This document shows positions 47,126 through 56,900 of a stretch of DNA of 64,000 nucleotides, one piece after another (position 1 is the stretch's first letter; every line of letters begins with the position of its first letter). Source of the stretch: Cyanophora paradoxa. Taxonomy: Eukaryota > Glaucocystophyceae > Cyanophorales > Cyanophoraceae. The stretch spans positions 1 to 64,000 of the forward strand of contig QPMI01000164.1 of NCBI GenBank assembly GCA_004431415.1, given 5' to 3'. The notes below the pieces were generated by a model. The model worked only from the letters and a program-made list of their open reading frames with translations, made no database searches and was not told the origin of the DNA. A program made the translations under genes and the position numbers.

Positions 47126-48412
47126 CAGGGTCCGCAGCGAGCCGCCCCGTGCCGCCTTGCCTTTGCGTCACTGACGCGGGCGGTTGTGTTCGAATTCATT
47201 CGGGCAGTCTGTGAGGCTCAGCGCAAGTCCTCTGGAGACGACATCGTTCTGTCAGAGCCCGCCCTGGTCTCCCTCGAGGCCTGCAGCTGCCCGCCCGCCC
47301 TCGCCCATCTATTCTTCCGAGGCTTCCCGATCTTCGGTCCTGGGAATAATATTTAATAGATGGACCCGGCTTGCGTTGTCTGGCATCCCGCTCCTGCAGC
47401 TGCATGTGCCTCTTATTTCGCTCTTGCAATTGCAGGGGAGCTGCACGGTGGAGCAATTGGACGGTCTGGAAACGAGCGGCGGCCGCTTATACTTCCGCTT
47501 GACGTCGACGTCGACGTCGGTCCTGGCCACGGCGGCGGGTGCCGATTCCGACGCTCGTCCGGGGAGCTCGAGTCGCGGCGCGAGCGCGAGGAGCCCAATG
47601 GGATCCCTCAAGCTGAAGGGCCCGATGCCGAAGGCGCCCACAGCGAAATCGCTCGCAGCGGAGCTCATCGGCAGGACGCACTCTTCCCGCTCCCTCGCCC
47701 CCGCCGCGGCGCCCGCGGATCCGGCCGCTGAGTGCCCCTGTTCGGCAACCCGCGCCGCGGCCGCCGCCACGCTGGCCCCCTTCTTGGAGACCATCCTTCC
47801 TCTGCTCCCGGGTGCACACGTTGACGGCGCCGGCGCCGGCGCGCGCCCATCATGTAGAACTCAAATTAAAGTGCGAAACTGACTCGAGCTCGTGATCGCG
47901 CGGGCAGCTTCCGGAACAAAGAGCAGCCGTGGTGGCTACGACTTTAATTACTTTCTGGACGAAATCCGCACCGTCTTCATCGTTTTCGGTAGCGATTTCA
48001 ATGCCGGATCCGCCCTCGTTTCCACTTGCGCGCGACCTGTGCTTACTGGTGCCATCCGCTCCGAAGTGTCGTTCCCGGAGCTCGACACCATCAACCGCTC
48101 GATACAGGAGGGGGCTCAGTGGCATGCGACACGCTTCGCACAGGTCCGTCATTTTCGAATCAGATATTGCGCGAACAGTGCACGTGCCACATATACATGT
48201 GCTCTGCAACCTTCATTTGATTACGAGCTCCGGATCCGGTCTAGGTCACTCGTGCTGTGTATCAGATCGCCAAGGAGCTGGATGGAGACGTCAACAAGGT
48301 TTTCCTTGTGAAGCTTTTTTAATTTGCAGCTCTAGCTTTATTTCTTGTCATGGCCATTCTATCCCACTCGGTTGTTTTCCCTTCTGAACGCTTGTTCCGC
48401 ACATTTCGAATT
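47126..48412 (+). pseudogene. Partial duplicate of soluble-adenylyl-cyclase-like exons
   Basis: Nearly identical to 55,442-56,709 inside the cyclase gene. It carries the exons for the end of the first cyclase domain (CEAQRKSSGDDIVLSEPALV), the inter-domain linker (SLKLKGPMPKAPTAKSLAAE) and the start of the second domain (VYQIAKELDGDVNKVF). The left edge lies at a splice junction (CAG-GGTCCGCAG) and the right edge in the intron before the main second-domain exon. Neither the metal-binding N-terminal part nor the catalytic second half follows, so it cannot make a complete enzyme. Frames are intact, implying a recent copy. Use as an alternative exon block is possible but unsupported. Confidence 0.75.
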
Positions 48413-48633
48413 TTCACATTTCATTTCCTCAGTGACTGGCAGGAAGGCTGGCTGGAACTTTCGGAAGGCTACAGTGATTTGGTAGGAAAGCGTTCGCGAT
48501 CGCCGAGTCGGAGGCGGATTCGGCGCGCCGCCGCTTGTATCGCTGCGAATAGGCGTAACACTTGGGATCGGACGTCCCTGCGCCGTGGATGACTCTCATG
48601 ATCAGTGACGGAACAGATGCGATTAATTAGAAT

Positions 48634-49434
48634 TTAGATTTGATTTTGAAAAACGGTCGCACAGTACATGGCGCGGGCGCTCCAGCCGTTGGGTATACGT
48701 ACCTGGCCATGGAGGGGGATTTCCAGGCCTAGGGCTGCAATGGGCACGAGGAAAGCATGCGCAGCGGCCGCGGGCGCCGTCTCCGCGTCGGCAGCGCGCT
48801 TCACGGAGGGCGAGGGCATAGAGGAGCGCCGCTCCAGGTTGCGCTTGGCGAGGCTCACGCGCAGCTCGCGATCGCCCGCCGAGGCCGGCGCCTGCAGCTG
48901 GAGGTCGGCACCGATGGCCATGGACTTGCGCCGGCGCGCCGCGCCTGCATGCTGTGCGGTGCCCTGCTGTGATCGATATCCCGCGCCTGTCAGCATCGAT
49001 ATATATCGGCGTCCCCCGCGCACGGCGGCATTCGACACGAAGTCAAAGCAACTCACGTTAATGTTCCCAAACGTTAGCTTGCAATTGCTGGCAAAGTTGG
49101 CCGACTGCGCGTACGCGTGCACCGTTGGGTCTGCCGATCGCGAGTCGCGTATACGTACGCGCACTGGCGACGGCTCGAGCTCGAGCTCGGACCGGGGGCT
49201 CAGAGGCGGAGATGGCGTTTCGCTGCAGCCATACGCGTGTGCCGCAGTGTTCAGCGCGTTGAGCAGCCGCGCCAGACGAGATGCTGTGGGTCTGCTGTGC
49301 AACGATCTGCTGAGCATGAACGGACAGTGCTTGGAATCGCTGTCGAACGCGGTGGCCATGGGCGTCTCGCAGCGGCTGTTGCTCGCGCTCGAAAACGGGG
49401 GGAGACTGTCTATATACATAAAAGTGGGCACCAT
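48634..49434 (-). CDS. Hypothetical open frame, 266 codons
   Basis: Uninterrupted reverse-strand frame from MVPTFMYIDSLPPFSSAS to TVFQNQI. The stretch MAIGADLQLQAPASAGDREL to RNLERRSSMPSPSVKRAADA looks protein-like. However, the forward strand is also open over nearly the same interval (48,668-49,438), and palindrome-rich DNA favours open frames on both strands. No domain recognised, so this may be one or two exons of an unresolved gene. Confidence 0.25.
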   Translation of the reverse strand: MVPTFMYIDSLPPFSSASNSRCETPMATAFDSDSKHCPFMLSRSLHSRPTASRLARLLNALNTAAHAYGCSETPSPPLSPRSELELEPSPVRVRIRDSRSADPTVHAYAQSANFASNCKLTFGNINVSCFDFVSNAAVRGGRRYISMLTGAGYRSQQGTAQHAGAARRRKSMAIGADLQLQAPASAGDRELRVSLAKRNLERRSSMPSPSVKRAADAETAPAAAAHAFLVPIAALGLEIPLHGQVRIPNGWSARAMYCATVFQNQI

Positions 49435-49753
49435 CTAAACCTGACGGCGCGGCCCGCGCGGGTACTACGGTAGCCGCGGCCGCAGCTGCAGCCGCAACCA
49501 AATGTCAATGTTGGAATGTTAACAATATAATGCACACCACAGGCCGCCGGGCAATTTGAAAACGTTAACGGCGGGCCGACGGGGCGCGCACGCACCAGAC
49601 TAGTACTCGGATGATTTATAGCACTGCCGCGCAAAATACAGTCAGCCTATAGCTAGTACTACGGACTTCGTATACGCCGGCAGATCGATATCTACTAGGC
49701 TAGGCTAGAGCGCGGTTTCCGACTCGCGCTCGCGGAGCCGTCTGCTGTCCCTG
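49435..49753. other. Intergenic, no supported feature
   Basis: Palindrome-rich sequence (GCCGCGGCCGCAGCTGCAGC at about 49,473) without coding evidence. Confidence 0.4.
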
Positions 49754-50103
49754 GGCCGTTTCCCGCAGTCGCCGATTTGTATGGGAGCGGGCTTATGTAA
49801 GGCTTACGTAGTTAAAAGATGACGGTGACATCACGTTTGGCATGATGTCATGTTAATTTCGAAGCTAATTCGTAGCTTACGCGGGAGTGACTTTGGCCGG
49901 ATTAACTCCCGCGGATGTAAGCTACGAGCTTAGGAGGGCCTTTCTTTCTAGTGAGGCAGCCAATGGGCTGCCAGTGTCGGTGGGTGCCGCTTCACTACGA
50001 TAACGGAGTGAGCGGCACCCACACGACACATCATACTTTGGCCATCATAGTTTTTTCCCCCAGCTAATTTTCACTACGTAGCTGGCGACTGCGGGAAACG
50101 GCC
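49754..50103. mobile_element. 350-bp TIR element with 20-bp perfect ends (MITE)
   Basis: The left end GGCCGTTTCCCGCAGTCGCC (49,754-49,773) is perfectly repeated inverted at 50,084-50,103. CTG flanks both ends (49,751-49,753 and 50,104-50,106), a likely 3-bp target-site duplication as made by PIF/Harbinger- or CACTA-type transposases. Inside are two further hairpins: TCGTAGCTTACGCGGGAGT against ACTCCCGCG with GTAAGCTACGA (about 49,870-49,930), and GTGGGTGCCGCTTCACT against AGTGAGCGGCACCCAC (about 49,979-50,022). No coding capacity, so mobilisation would need an enzyme in trans. Confidence 0.8.
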
Positions 50104-51146
50104 CTGCCTACTACTAGTATTGCCTAGTACTACGGTACGGTAGTACCTGTAGGCTGTACTACGCGAGTCTAATCATAGTCTGAAGTTCGTCGAGACTTAA
50201 TTTCGAAATTAGACAAAACCTGAAAATCGTGACGAAAATATGGTTCGCCAGCATCATCATATGGGGTATTTTCGTCAACCCCTCGATTGCGCTATATATA
50301 TAGGCTATCGCTATAGGCTATCAACTACCCCGGGCCCGGAGACCGTATACTAGTACTGTACTACGGTAGTACGCGTACGCCACGGTACGCGACGACTACC
50401 CCTAGTACTACGGTACGCGACGTACGCGTACGCCGCGCGCGGGCCCGTGCCACGGTGAGAGGGCCGTGACGTCGACGGTACGAAGCGCTCGAACTTCGGA
50501 ACGGATTGCCGCAGTACCTCTTAAGAGCTCAGCAAAAAAGCCTAGCAAAAAAGACTGGATCGAGACTCTTAATTTGAGAGATCTCTGCAGAATCTTCGGA
50601 AGTTATTTTCGTGAACCCCTTTAATTTCCACACACAAGCTCTGTTCAAAAGACTCGAAAAGAGTCAAATGCATGATTCTGCGTGCGCCCCTTTTCTTTCT
50701 TAGACTTACGTTACAAATTACTTCGGAGTCCGGGCCGGGCCCCGGGCCTAGTCTTCGTCGACTCTTCGTCGACGTCGACGTGCGTCGACTCTTCGACTCT
50801 TGACGGGAGTCGCGAATCATTCTAAATGCCGCGAATTATAGGACTTACTTATTTTAAGACTAGGAAGAATCATTGAACTTCATCCAAGTCTTTGCCAGCT
50901 ATACTATGATAGCTATTATATAATTAGCTACTAGGCTAGCCGCTGAGCGGCCTGAGCCTATAGCTACCTGGTAGTAGCTATAGCCTATAGCCTATAGGCT
51001 GGTACCGGTAGTACTGGTACCTGAAGACGGCGGTAGCGCGAATGCAATGGAGCCTTTATGGAGGCGCAGCCGCGCCGGCCTGCCACTGGGCCAGCCCGAA
51101 AAGTGGATAAACAGAGGGATTGTTCCTGCGAACTTTCGGAAACGGA
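50104..51146. other. Gene-free, palindrome-rich interval
   Basis: Contains CGTCGAGACTTAATTTCG at about 50,189, also present at about 44,459, and dense TA/CG palindromes (CGTACGCGTACGCC, TCGACGTCGACG). I found no coding frame. Confidence 0.45.
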
Positions 51147-51148
51147 TA

Positions 51149-51384
51149 CTGTAGGAATTTTCGAATGCTTTTTTAGCCGATGTTTTAAATTGCCGTATAT
51201 TGCCGAGAGGCCGGATTCGGCAATTGTAAGCCACGGCAATTCTGAGGGGGTAGGCCTAAACGGCAGTTTTGTATGGCGCCATAGAGCGGAAATCTGGATT
51301 CGGCAATTTATCGCCACGGCAATTTCGGTTTTAATTGGTCGAATTCGGCAATTTAACTACGCGGCAATTTAAGCATTCCTACAG
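51149..51384. mobile_element. TA-flanked Tc1/mariner-like MITE, 236 bp
   Basis: The left end TA-CTGTAGGAAT and right end ATTCCTACAG-TA are inverted, with TA on both flanks as expected for Tc1/mariner insertions. Past the first 10-11 bp the right arm reads AAGCATTCC while the left arm has an extra 8 bp holding TTCGAA before GCTT. The interior has several copies of CGGCAATT in both orientations. It is non-coding. Confidence 0.65.
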
Positions 51385-51958
51385 TATTGCAGTCGAATTT
51401 GCAGAGGTGCCAGAGAGTCGACGTCCGTCCGACGGTCACACGGCGGTCACGTACGAAACTTGAAAGGGGATTCTTAGGGGAACGTCTACGTATATTACGG
51501 TATATACCGTAGTACGCACGTGCACCGGTACCGGTACCGTTCAAGGTTAACCATATATAAATACGCACGAATTTATGAGCACAAGAAGATATTGGTGACG
51601 TTCCGGATCCTCGTGTGTACCCTTCTCTCTCTTCTACTTCGCTATTTTTGCCTCTCCCGCCTGGTTCAGCCCCATCGTCTGCCTTCCCTGTCACTACTGG
51701 CTTGCGTTTCGCCCCTCCTCTTATACTGCCGATTCCGAGTCTGAATCCGAGTTCTGCCCCTTTCCTCGTGTCGTCCCTATAGCTAGTTCCTCAGATTAGT
51801 CTTCAGCCGGCGCCGGGCGCCGTCCATTGTTTTACGTATACCAACTCTACAACCTCGATTCCGTTTAGACACTCCGCCAGCTTCGACTCTCCCCTCTAGT
51901 ACTAGTGGTGTCCTACGTTTCGCCTCTCCTACTGTTCTGCCGCCTCGGCCTCCTGCGA
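51385..51958. other. Intergenic, no supported gene
   Basis: Lower GC than the gene blocks and C/T-rich on the forward strand. The reverse-strand frames are short and unrecognised. Confidence 0.4.
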
Positions 51959-52573
51959 CTACGCCGACGTATATGTTCTAGCTAGTTCTGCTGTTAGCTC
52001 TATCTTGTCGTCTTCGTCTAGATCTTCGTCTTCGACTGTAGTTCCTCGTGCTCGTTCTCCTTTATTCGCTGCGTCCCCGTATACGTACGCTATACGCGTG
52101 CTCCTCGTCGTTCTAGTGTGACTAGTACTTCTGCGTCGACGTCCTTGAGCTCTTCTAATCCTTCTCCTCATGATCATTCTCGTTCTCCTTATCTTTTGCG
52201 TTCTTCTGATCGTGTCCCTTCTCGTGACCCCTCCTGATTCTGTATTTTGTGCTAGTTTACTGTATCTTTGATTTGTGATTGCTTTGTTGTCCTTAATATC
52301 ACTACCTACGGGGGGTTCGCCCCACTCTAGTCTCTCAAAACAAAAAAGATATTCTGGATCGGCCGCGGGTAAGTATATCCCCGTTTCGAGCGCGTGCGCG
52401 GCGCCACGTGGCACGCGTGCATGCGCATTAAAAAAATATTGCGCACTCGAAGGAGTCGCAGCAGTGCTGCGATGCTGACGTATTATCACGTATATACGTA
52501 CTACGGTACAGTACGTACTACGTATACGCGTGCTCCGAATTAAAAACATTTTCGAAGCCTCCGTCGGCGGCAC
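51959..52573 (-). CDS. Hypothetical open frame with basic then acidic C-terminus
   Basis: 204 codons; Arg-rich middle (RRTRMIMRRRIRRAQGRRRR) followed by a strongly acidic stretch (TTVEDEDLDEDDKIELTAEL) and stop. Codon use is A/G-rich and unlike the GC3-rich genes nearby, which would suit a transposon gag-like fragment. No retroelement enzyme motif accompanies it, and the N-terminal half overlaps the dispersed repeat. Weakly supported. Confidence 0.25.
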   Translation of the reverse strand: MPPTEASKMFLIRSTRIRSTYCTVVRIYVIIRQHRSTAATPSSAQYFFNAHARVPRGAAHALETGIYLPAADPEYLFCFERLEWGEPPVGSDIKDNKAITNQRYSKLAQNTESGGVTRRDTIRRTQKIRRTRMIMRRRIRRAQGRRRRSTSHTRTTRSTRIAYVYGDAANKGERARGTTVEDEDLDEDDKIELTAELARTYTSA

Positions 52574-53560
52574 CGATGATACTACTGCAACGCTTTAATT
52601 TCGAAAAATTGTATCATAGTTGTTTTAGCTTTGGACTCCGAGCTCTCGAGGATCCTCGACCGAAGCTTAAGTTCATCGCGATCGAACTCGCAATCGATTG
52701 GCGAAACGAGCTCTCTCGAGCTTATAAATTAAAATTTTTAAAAACTTAGGCTAGGCCTAGCCTAGCTCCCAGGCTCCTAGGCAGGCCGGGCTGCGCGCGC
52801 GAGCGATTGTTTTTCAGCTTTCAAGCTTTGTAGGGTCCCGTTTGCGAAAGGGTCCCGGCCCCCGGGATTGTATGATCATTGTAGAGCCGGGCAATCGATA
52901 TCGAATCTAGATCTGACGATCGCGAGGCGACGCCCACAAGGGAAGCACGTGCACGTTTGTAATAACTTTGTATTACCGGTACTAGTACCATTGTTCCAGT
53001 GTTGAGAGAGCCTGCTGAGGGACTCGATATCATCTAGTATCGCGATCGACATGTCACGGTGTACAGTATACGTATACCGTGCAACAGGAAAATACTAGCT
53101 AGCTGGACGCTGAAAATTAGTGGAGCCGGAAATTTGTAGCCGCGACTGTGCAGTCTGTGACTCTGTGCGCTACATGTACAGAGCGAAAATCGGGCCTCGG
53201 GCCTCGGCATTTTAACGATTCCGGTTTAAAATTCGGCGAATTCGGCAATTTGAGTTTTACGCCTCCTAACGTTAACGGTAGAGGGATCGGAGATTCGGAA
53301 TCGATACCAGTATCATCTGATGCGCGACGCAGCGCGACTCTGCTCAGCGGCTGCGCGAGCCGTGCAATGCAGAACCACGCGTGCATGCGCATGAACGGCA
53401 AGGTCCGGCACTGCGGCATTGGTCCGGCAGTACTAGTGGTCCGTCCGACGGTCATGCACGCGTACGAATATGCACGGTCATGCAAGGGAAACCGTTGAAC
53501 AACTTGGCAACTGGCAACTTCCGAAGTTCCGAGTCGGAAGTTCTCCGAACCAGCGCGTTT
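52369..53560 (+). repeat. Dispersed diverged repeat, copy 2
   Basis: Collinear with 44,684-45,600 in scattered conserved blocks, with different palindromic sequence between them (for example TCATTGTAGAGCCGGGCAATC here against TCATTGTATACGTAGGGGCAATC there, read by segments). No gene. The following 53,561-53,946 is also non-coding to my reading. Confidence 0.5.
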
Positions 53561-53946
53561 GGGAAACGGGGAGGCCCTGAGGCTCCGGAAAGGCCGAAGG
53601 GGAAATTGGAGCTCGTCTCGGCGAGCACACGCTCCGACGGTCGAACGCGGGCTCATGATGCCTCGGCTGCAGCCTGCAGGTGGTCACATGTACGTAGGTT
53701 TTACGCAGTGATCGACATCATACGGGATGGCGACTGGTGTTGGAGCTGACTCAGTACTAGTGAGCATGCGCAGCGCCAGTTTCTCAGAGATCCAGACCGT
53801 TATGCGTACAATACACGTTCAGCGCTAACTATAGCCTGCTGCAGCTGGCAGCTTTCTTGGCTTGCTTTCTTGGCTTGATGATCATCGCTGATCGGATCAC
53901 CAATTGCGACGTCGCAATATAATTAGTTAGCAGCTCACGACTGACC

Positions 53947-56900
53947 ATGAGCTCGATCAGATCTAGACGTGGTTTGTACCTGCTGGGCGCTCCTGCGCTC
54001 GAGCGCATGCATATGCATGGAGATCTAGATGAGGATCACGTGTACGATTTTGAACGAGAAGAGCTGCCCTCCGGCGATTCAACGAGGCCGGAGACTACGG
54101 TCGCAGGGGAGCCCGTTGCGCCCAGCGCGGAGCCTGCGGCCGTGGCGCCGCATGCGCAGCCGTCCGATCGCGACAGCTGCAGCTGCAGCGAGCTCGATCT
54201 CGAGGCGCCATATGCTTCGACAGAAGCGGCGGCCGCGTCGAGCGGCGGCGCTGGCGCCGGGAGCGGTTCTTATACGGATGTTCACATGCAGCCTGGCCAT
54301 AAAGAAGCAGCTGCAGCTGGCCCGGCGGTGCCGGTTGAGCGCCTATTCCCGTACATCGCGGTGGATGTGCTCGCTCTGGGCGCCGTCAGGGCTCAGCTGG
54401 CCATGGCCACGGGACCCCTTCGCGGCGGTCCGGAAGGCGACGCCGCCGTCGCCTCCGTACCGGGTGCCGCCCTCTTTGTGGACGGTGCGCCGCGGCCCGG
54501 CCTTGGCCATGGCCTGCAGATCCTTGCAAATCGGCTGATCATGATCGAGCGCGGGCGGCCGGGCCTCACGATCGCGAAGTGAGCGGCTTTTCGGCGCTCG
54601 CGCGGAGCCTCGCGCGCTCGAGCTCGGGCGCCGCGGGCGGCGCTGTTGCGTGCGAGAAGGTGCATGGGCTCGCCCTAGGCTAGGCCCCCGCCTCTTCAAG
54701 GCCGTGACAGTGAGACTGACGTCCGCCCCGCCCCAACCCCCGACTTGGCGATCCCATCCCCATTCGAATCCAGCTCGTATCCACACGTGCGCCGCCGCTG
54801 AAATCCCTTTCCGACCCCTGCCCTCCAAAGCCTCCCCCCCCCTCCCGTGCTAACTCCGCCAGCGCCCGCCGGCACCACTTCGAATCTCATTTTCTTGAAC
54901 GCCGGGCGCCTCGCCCGGGCGCAGTGAACGGGTACTTCTCGCTGCTCGTGAGCGCCCTGCACGGCAGAAGCCTCGAGGTCCTCTTCTTCGCGGGGGCACG
55001 TGCACGCTCCGCGGCCGCCCCCGGCCCCCCTCACGATCCCCTCACGATCCGCGGGCGCAGGACGCCATCGTGGCGTTCGCGCCGGCGACCGAGGGGCGCT
55101 CCATGCAGCAGGCCGCCTCCTCCGCCCTCGCCGCTGCCCTGGAGGGTACGGACGTTGACGTCGCGGTGCTTTCGAAGCACTCCCGGCCCGAGGCGCTGAA
55201 CTGTGTGCTCGTCACAGTTCGGGCCATTTCCTTCGAGAAGCAGGGGATCAGGCTCCAGGCGCACACGGGGCTCGGTTCGACGCCGCGTGCACCGCGCGAG
55301 CGCTAGCCCCCGCGATCGCCCGAAATGACTGGCGCGCACCGGCGCCCTCGTGCAGGGGTTGGCGATCTGCTCGTGTACTTCCTGCGCGGCACGGGCCAGC
55401 GCGCGTGGAGCCAGTTGCTCTACGCCGGCGACCTGATGAGCCAGGGTCCGCAGCGAGCCGCCCCGTGCCGCCTTGCCTTCGCGTCACTGATCATGACGCG
55501 GGCGGTTGTGTTCGAATTCATTCGGGCAGTCTGTGAGGCTCAGCGCAAGTCCTCTGGAGACGACATCGTTCTGTCAGAGCCCGCCCTGGTCTCCCTCGAG
55601 GCCTGCAGCTGCCCGCCCGCCCTCGCCCATCTATTCGAATTCTTCCGAGGCTTCCCGATCTTCGGTCCTGGGAATAATATTTAATAGATGGACCCGGCTT
55701 GCGTTGTCTGGCATCACGCTCCTGCAGCTGCATGTGCCTCTTATTTCGCTCTTGCAATTGCAGGGGAGCTGCACGGTGGAGCAATTGGACGGTCTGGAAA
55801 CGAGCGGCGGCCGCTTATACTTCCGCTTGACGTCGACGTCGACGTCGGTCCTGGCCACGGCGGCGGGTGCCGATTCCGACGCTCGTCCGGGGAGCTCGAG
55901 TCGCGGCGCGAGCGCGAGGAGCCCAATGGGATCCCTCAAGCTGAAGGGCCCGATGCCGAAGGCGCCCACAGCGAAATCGCTCGCAGCGGAGCTCATCGGC
56001 AGGACGCACTCTTCCCGCTCCCTCGCCCCCGCCGCGGCGCCCGCGGATCCGGCCGCTGAGTGCCCCTGTTCGGCAACCCGCGCCGCGGCCGCCGCCACGC
56101 TGGCCCCCTTCTTGGAGACCATCCTTCCTCTGCTCCCGGGTGCACACGTTGACGGCGCCGGCGCCGGCGCGCGCCCATCATGTAGAACTCAAATTAAAGT
56201 GCGAAACTGACTCGAGCTCGTGATCGCGCGGGCAGCTTCCGGAACAAAGAGCAGCCGTGGTGGCTACGACTTTAATTACTTTCTGGACGAAATCCGCACC
56301 GTCTTCATCGTTTTCGGTAGCGATTTCAATGCCGGATCCGCCCTCGTTTCCACTTGCGCGCGACCTGTGCTTACTGGTGCCATCCGCTCCGAAGTGTCGT
56401 TCCCGGAGCTCGACACCATCAACCGCTCGATACAGGAGGGGGCTCAGTGGCATGCGACACGCTTCGCACAGGTCCGTCATTTTCGAATCAGATATTGCGC
56501 GAACAGTGCACGTGCCACATATACATGTGCTCTGCAACCTTCATTTGATTACGAGCTCCGGTCTAGGTCACTCGTGCTGTGTATCAGATCGCCAAGGAGC
56601 TGGATGGAGACGTCAACAAGGTTTTCCTGGTGAAGCTTTTTAATTTGCAGCCATTGTATTCCACTCGGTTGTTTTCCCTTCTGAACGCTTGTTCCGCACA
56701 TTTCAAATTGATTCGCCAACCCCATCGCGAAGGACGATAAGGTGCACGCCAGCTTTTGCAGGCCGCAGCGCAACGCGCGATCGAGGCCATCGCTCGCGAT
56801 CGCGATCGAGTGCGTTCGCAGCTGCTGATTGGTATACGCTCGCTTTCCAGGGCGCGTCGGCGCTCCTGTCGTTCGGGAACCCGGGTCGGAGCCACGAGGA

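Noticed and set aside
47126-48412. A second complete adenylyl-cyclase gene
   Set aside because: Homology covers only the middle exons; both the catalytic start of domain 1 and the body of domain 2 are missing on either side.
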